DNA from: Oasisia sp. SBJ-2009
Taxonomy: Eukaryota > Annelida > Polychaeta > Sabellida > Siboglinidae
Direction: 5' to 3'
DNA length: 64,000 nt
NCBI GenBank assembly: GCA_964017155.1
Contig: OZ024867.1
Span: forward strand, 8,095,413-8,159,412
Below, piece after piece: positions 58,522-64,000 of this stretch. A model generated the notes under the pieces. The model did not search any database, had not been told where the DNA came from, and saw only the letters and a list, made by a program, of their open reading frames with translations. The number at the start of each line of letters is the position of its first letter. Position 1 is the stretch's first letter. The translations under genes and the position numbers were made by a program.

Positions 58522-59018
58522 TTATTTTATCCCTATTTCGCACAGTTCCCAAGTGTCCTGCAACTTTGGTATGTTAATAATCACGTGTCCACAGTCATCC
58601 CCGATACATCCACATTTGGCAGCACACGTGATCAGAGCCTCGTTTTCGGATGATGTGGTTCCACTCAATTTACATGTCTGATAGCTTCCAGCAAGTTCGC
58701 ATTTCGACATCTTGGTTGTTCTAGGCATCACCTCGAAGTGTGACGTGGAGCAGACGAGGTGGCGACCAGTTATGATGACGGTGAACGACGCCTTGATCGC
58801 TTCGGGCACACGTATAATGATGCTGAGGCCAGGAAACCAGCAGTTGTTTCGAGGCTCTGGAATCCAATGGTCACCTATAAATGTGAACATGACCGAGACA
58901 GTCAGGGCGATGCACGTGTCGTTGTTGGAGTCGACCAGTTGCGCCGACTTTACCAACGACATCGGCGGTTCCAGGTCGAGGCCCTTTGTCAACTCCACAA
59001 GTTGTCTGTCATACGCCT
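58522..59018 (-). CDS. Gene 3B exon 8: C-terminal domain and stop
   Basis: 497 nt, phase 1, acceptor TTGTTGCAG, stop TAA at 58522-58524. It reads LTKGLDLEPPMSLVKSAQLV, DSNNDTCIALTVSVM, NNCWFPGLSIIIRVPEAI, ITCAAKCGCIGDDC and TWELCEIGIK. All cysteines of the 3A domain are matched. Confidence 0.8.
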
Positions 59019-62000
59019 CTGCAACAAGACAATTGCAATCATTACATTAGACACGAATACATGTAAACATAACTCACATAACGATAATATTACATTTCTG
59101 CAGACACATTGTCACTTACGTCACACAAAATGGATTGAGTTCCCGAATCGTCTCATTATCTTGGATGTCGGTACAGGTCTACGATTGCAACTACTAGAGG
59201 GATCTCGATTATTCATACGTGTCCTAATTGTATTAACACGATTTGTGTTTTGATGCTTCACAAATGGAAACCAAGCATTAGACGAATATTACGCTACAGT
59301 GTCAGTCGGTAGTCGAAGCAGCTTCATGAACACATTATCATAAAAAACATGCAACTTGTGAATGCTGCGAACTGTTGGGTTCTACCTTAGGTGAGACATG
59401 CACATCGACGAGCAATATGTGTTAAACATTTGACATTACCCGAGCACATGGACATATTACCGAACTACTATGTTCAATAGTATTCATATTTTTCATTGTC
59501 ATAATTAAGCATCCGAATCACCATCATGGAGTGCATTTCAATGTGTAACGTTTTTGTGTTCCTATTACACCGTGCCGTGTTTAGTGTTCGTTTCAGGCAC
59601 CCCAGGATATGTTTTTCTACTGTCTTCTACGAATTAGTCACTGACTATATATGGGACAACACTTAGTATGGCGTAGAGTGAAGGGGCTAAAGAGAAATCA
59701 ACTGAGCCGTGTATATCCAGTTGAGAACATACCACATCACATACAGTCAAATGGATGTGGTTCTCCTCAGTGTCGTAAACAGTTCCAAATTCGGCGCCCA
59801 TTTTTTGGGGGAAATAGAGTCATGACCCCAAATTTTCTTAGAAAATGGCACTGCGCTTACAACATCGTATTGTTGTGTGTTCAACTATTTGCAATCTACT
59901 AAGCTTCTAGTTTGATAGTTTCGGTATTGATTAATATTATTATTTTCCATTAATGGATGGAAATGCCTTTGCATGCATACACCAAGATTGTATTGAAGTC
60001 CATTTCAAATTATTAAAAATGCGTGTTATAAAGATTAATGTGAAGGCTTCACGTAAACACCATGGACATTCTTATTTTGACAAATGGAATCGCTATTGTG
60101 AGAAGATCACCCTATAGCAGTCATATTGTGACAGAGACAAAGTAATAACACTAACAGTATTTACCCGATGTGTGACAATTTAGGTCTCCGCTGGCGCCCA
60201 CAACTGCGATGTTAGCGAACCAGAATCCATTGTATGGTCCAGCATCGTGAATGGTTCTGTCTCCTCCTGTCAGTTCTATTGAGACGACGCTGCAAGAAAG
60301 AACGAAACAGACAACTGGTTTGCCTATCGCTGTGTTCGTATCCTTGCAAAGTGGTCCTTCAAGCCATTAAAATGGATACATGACAACTATAATTACTGAA
60401 TATTACATCGACTGTCGATTGATATTTCGATTATAAATGTACTTGTTTTAATACTCCAACTATTCAGACACTTGGTTTAAGTCAGACCTGCACGTCGCTA
60501 TGATTCGTTTATCAGAAGCCCCGTCAATACTGATGCGTCGATTACGTCCTGGTCTGCTTACGTCACAATCAAAACAGTGTTACTGTGTTTTTGCTAAGTC
60601 ACGTGACAGACTCGTCAGTTGTGACGTCAGTAAACAGTGACGCACTACGTCCCTCGAAAGCATTGGTTACATCATTACATAGCTATGTTATTTAACACGT
60701 TACATATTGTTTATTTGTCCTCTGTTGCAAGTATCCACGACACGGTTCAAATCATTATTGTAGGCATCATTGAATCGGCTTATTTAATCATCAATGCACC
60801 AAAGTGATTTTTAAAGGAGCATTGTACATGTCATTACGTATGATAATAAAAAGGTTTTGTTAAGAAACATAATTATGTATTACCTTTCTGGCACGTGGTT
60901 TTTGTAAAGTAGCATTGTAGTAATATTACGTATGCCAAAGGGGGTTTGGTAAGTACAAGAAGGATGTATTACCCTCCTGGCTTCATGTGTACGTAATAAG
61001 CAACATCATTGACAATGATTAGATCCTTCGGGTGACCAGTTGTGTTGTAGACTTGTCTGTGGTTGCCGAAGTAGTCGGAACATTCGAGGTGCTTATTGTC
61101 TGAAATACAATTACTGAATTTGTAGATAATATGGTTTAAAATTATGACTTTACGATCGCTATGAGAAGAGTTTTATGTTTATGCAACTACTGGGTTTTGG
61201 TAATTGTATATTAAGTTATGTATGTTTTTGCGAAACATTGAAACTTTGATAGGAAGATGAACATGGCAACCGCTGTCTAGTGACTTGTGACAAGACGAAT
61301 CATGACCACATATTCCGAATGCGTAAATAACATGACACCAAAACACACTTAAACCTCTACTAAGAAAGTGTTTTATTGTATCATAGATGGCGATGGAGAC
61401 TGGTCAGCTAAACATCGAATGAAAGTAACACTAGCGTCAAATAGTTGTTTATCGTGTTTTGGTTATTTGGCAAGAAAACTGTTTTAAAAGAAGACCTGAA
61501 AAGATTGACGTCACTTAAGGACAATATACTGTAACTGACCCAGTTCTTCGGAGACAAACTGGTACAACACTTACCGTAATCTGCCCAACATATTCTTTTC
61601 TTATCGTAGTTGATGGCGATCGACGGCACATACGTCAGTCCTGTTGACACGATTTCAACGACGTCATTTCCGTGCAACTTAGCTTTGTAGATACGAGTAG
61701 GCTTCAGCGTCGCATAAAACAGCAACCTAAAAGGTATATTTAAATATGTTAGTAATACAATCACGGCACCTTGGGAAATAATTTTGCTAAGATCACATTT
61801 GGTTTTGCACAGTGGAACATTACAACATATGCTTTGCTGGTTAGAAATTGTTTACTACGTACTTCTTTACGTAAAACAATATTCAACATACCTTCGGTGA
61901 ACAATACGTAAATATTTTCAAACCTCGTTTTTTAGAACAATAAACCCGAAACTGACATCACTTAATGATGTCCCTATCTGATGAATGATTTCAAACACAC

Positions 62001-63550
62001 GCACTGACGCTTGCATACACATGCACAGTACTACAGTTTCACTTCCATTGGGAATTATGAATCGCGAATTAAGGGTGAATGATTCGTTTTAAGTTGTGCA
62101 CCAAGCTGTCAAATAGGGCAAACAAAAATGCACTGTCAAAATGACATGTGCGGCCTTATTGTTTGGGGCACAACAAGAACACATTCAGCGACTCGAGTGT
62201 CACAAATGCTCACAACTTTACACCTCTTTTTGCGTACCTGCCTGCCTTTAGTTTTAAGAATGCATGAGTCACGTTACCTCGAGTTGCGATCTACGGCGAA
62301 GCCTCTGATTTTGCCGCTACTTTTGACGACTGTCTTTCTCACACCGCTCTCCAACGCATACGTTTCAACATGTGACTCGGTTGTGAAGTACAGTTTGTTT
62401 TCTACTGGTTCATGGATTAGCTGTCTAATATATCTCCCTGCAGCGAATATAATAGGTGATATATTGTATACATTTGCTGACAACTTGTCTTTTCCATTTC
62501 ATTCAACTCCATCTATTCGTTTCCCGCTAGTCACCATCAACACTGAATTGACATCACACAATTTCACTTCACAATCATAAAATTGCATGTGATCTTTTTT
62601 GAATACCACAACACATTTATTTGTATTTTAAAATGGTTTGATTTTTAAAATTCGTCTAGATACAGAAAAACAAGCAATTGTATGTTGGTCATTCTTAATG
62701 TGTTTTCAAAGATTTTGTAAATAGTAAAGAGATTCTTTTAGTATATGTGTGGATACGAGAGAGAACTCGCTGGGTATGTAAACTTATGAAGGTAACGGTT
62801 TCAATTAGAACAAAATCCTATTATTTCAAACAGCTTGCAATCGTTTTTAATATTTAAAAGGCTCTTTTAATAGAATGTCTACGCCTTAGAGCTGTCGACG
62901 GTAAGTAACTTTATAAAGGTGAGGATTTCACTTAATGATGCCGAAATGTTATTTGAACTAATTTGCAATAGACTATGTTTCCTCCATTAAGAGCGTCGAC
63001 TCGTGTACCGCTTTACAATTAGGCATATTTGCTGTCATGTTTATTTATACATGTGACATTCACAACTATACAACACAAATATTATCAGTTTGTTTCTCTG
63101 TCTCTCTTTCTGCCTGCATTCCTGCCTTCCTGCCTATCTACCCACTTATTGCCATTCCGCCCGCCCGCCCGCCCGCCCGCCCGCCCGCCCGCCCGCCCGC
63201 CCGCCCGCCCGCCCGCCCGCCCGCCCGCCCGCCCGCCCGCCCGCCGTGGATGTTTGTTTACATCATGACATAATGGATGCTACTTTACAAGATTATATAA
63301 TGGATGTTATATTATATGTTGCTACAATGGATGCTTTATTACAAAGTTATACAATGGATGCTCTACTACAATGATCATGTTTATTAGTTTACATATAACA
63401 CTCAACTCAACTTGCCTGTTTCTAAGAGGGTCTTCGTGTTGGAGCCATCCAGCGAAGCTTGCTTGATTGCGCTGTAGTTGTCATTACCTTTGTTTACTAC
63501 GCAGTACACGAAGCCACCAACGTCGTCCACGGTCAGTCCCCATATGGTGT
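58522..63550 (-). CDS. Gene 3B (5' partial): paralogue of gene 3A
   Basis: Six exons matching exons 3 to 8 of 3A with the same phases: 63550-63416, 62437-62278, 61726-61575, 61099-60973, 60289-60165, 59018-58522. All are open and joined they encode about 398 residues. Blades include FVYCVVNKGND, KLYFTTESHVETYALES, LLFYATLKPTRIYKAKLHGN and ICWADY. The C-terminal domain ends TWELCEIGIK. Small in-frame indels (for example 18 nt more in the first exon) and no stops suggest both copies are under constraint. Exons 1 and 2 should lie past the window end. Confidence 0.72.
60165..60289 (-). CDS. Gene 3B exon 7
   Basis: 125 nt, phase 2-1, acceptor CTTTCTTGCAG, donor GTAAAT. It reads VVSIELTGGDRTIHDAGPYN, GFWFANIAVVGASGDLN. 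Confidence 0.75.
60973..61099 (-). CDS. Gene 3B exon 6
   Basis: 127 nt, phase 1-2, acceptor TTGTATTTCAG, donor GTAATA. It reads NKHLECSDYFGNHRQVYNTT and IIVNDVAYYVHMKPG. Confidence 0.75.
61575..61726 (-). CDS. Gene 3B exon 5: YWTD blade
   Basis: 152 nt, phase 2-1, acceptor ATACCTTTTAG, donor GTAAGT. It reads LLFYATLKPTRIYKAKLHGN and STGLTYVPSIAINYDKKR, then ICWADY. Confidence 0.85.
62278..62437 (-). CDS. Gene 3B exon 4
   Basis: 160 nt, phase 1-2, acceptor ATTCGCTGCAG, donor GTAACG. It reads YIRQLIHEPVENKLYFTTES and ALESGVRKTVVKSSGK, then GFAVDRNS. Confidence 0.8.
62580..63150. other. Intron 3 of gene 3B; nothing else seen
   Basis: AT-rich sequence without a recognised module. Confidence 0.45.
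63158..63245. repeat. (CCGC)n microsatellite
   Basis: About 22 perfect GCCC units in intron 3 of gene 3B, absent from 3A. The flanking 24-bp minisatellite starts just after it. Confidence 0.95.
63268..63372. repeat. 24-bp minisatellite in gene 3B
   Basis: Four to five copies of the ACAATGGATGCTxTATTACA unit, matching the longer array at 49655-49992. Confidence 0.85.
63416..63550 (-). CDS. Gene 3B exon 3, GC splice donor
   Basis: 135 nt, phase 1-1, acceptor TTTGTTTGAG, donor ACAG|GCAAGT as in 3A. It reads LTVDDVGGFVYCVVNKGNDN, then AIKQASLDGSNTKTLL. The YW of the blade core is YC here. Confidence 0.72.
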
Positions 63551-63559
63551 CTCAAACAA

Positions 63560-64000
63560 ACCACACGTGTCTCACAAATAGTGTTTCAAGTGTGTTATTA
63601 ACATGCTTATGCATGTCTAAACAATTCCTGTGATAGTTTCGTGAATACTGAAAATCCCTTACTTTACACTAACAAAATGTTATATCGATACGTTTCTAGA
63701 AGTAATATGGTTAAATAGAAGTCAACCCACGTTTACCATTTAATGCACGATATATTTAGAAATGAACCGATGTGAGTGTCTAATTTTTTCAAATGGTTAT
63801 ACTTATATAATGAATATTTATATTTTAATAGGAACGATACACATGCAAATATAAGCAAACGAAGTTCATAATTATTGAAGATGAAATAGTAAATGTGAGC
63901 AACGCCAGCATTCTGGCAGAGTTACTTCAAACGTACGAAATAAGCCTCTCATTGAGATTATATAATTATAGCGTAGCCAATCACCGCCGACATATTAGCT
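63560..64000. other. Nothing recognised to the window end
   Basis: By comparison with 3A, exon 2 of gene 3B would begin close to or past position 64000; I do not see it. Confidence 0.4.

Overview
The window looks like nuclear DNA of a marine invertebrate, most likely a lophotrochozoan such as a bivalve mollusc. This is inference from style, not from a marker gene. The signs are AT-rich non-coding DNA, very many (AT)n tracts, small exons bounded by GT-AG sites and almost always in phase 1, F-type lectin, EGF and PAN-like modules, and decayed CR1/L2-like and RTE-like non-LTR retrotransposons. There is no operon structure, and I see no rRNA, tRNA or CRISPR.

Most long open frames here are microsatellite artefacts. 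The real coding content is short exons, found by reading acceptor, domain and donor together. Gene 1 (minus strand, 14.37 to 1.91 kb) has 11 candidate exons, all phase 1-1: F-type lectin (two exons), EGF, Thr-rich stalk, EGF, short Thr-rich stalk, a Cys-rich exon, a PAN/apple-like exon, and three 87-nt exons each encoding the same four-cysteine half-EGF (follistatin-N-like) module. Two of the exons carry one in-frame TAA each. Gene 2 (plus strand, 28.35 to 32.81 kb) has an EGF exon that has lost its last disulfide pair, then two F-lectin-like domains, each split over two exons, without the fucose-binding residues.

Gene 3 is present twice in tandem on the minus strand. Copy A (51.85 to 44.24 kb) can be read as a complete eight-exon gene from ATG to stop. 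Its exon lengths sum to 1,419 nt and it encodes 472 residues: an N-terminal signal or anchor segment, a YWTD (LDLR class B) type six-bladed propeller, and a C-terminal Cys-rich galactose-binding-like domain. A TATA-like box lies upstream and a poly(A) signal downstream. Copy B (63.55 to 58.52 kb) has the last six exons with the same phases; its 5' end lies beyond the window. Comparing the two copies shows what was added to A: a ~450-bp inverted-repeat element in one intron and a ~1-kb perfect hexanucleotide array in another.

The remainder is repeats: a nearly complete CR1/L2-like element (35.1-38.8 kb) with a nested SINE-like insert, several other reverse transcriptase relics, inverted-repeat elements (18.1-20.5, 38.9-40.2 and 47.1-47.6 kb), a giant inverted repeat between the two gene 3 copies (about 52.9-55.37 kb, arms about 750 bp or more) next to a palindrome with CA/TG-mirrored arms, a recent identical 767-bp tandem duplication (28.6-30.1 kb), and several unusual minisatellites.
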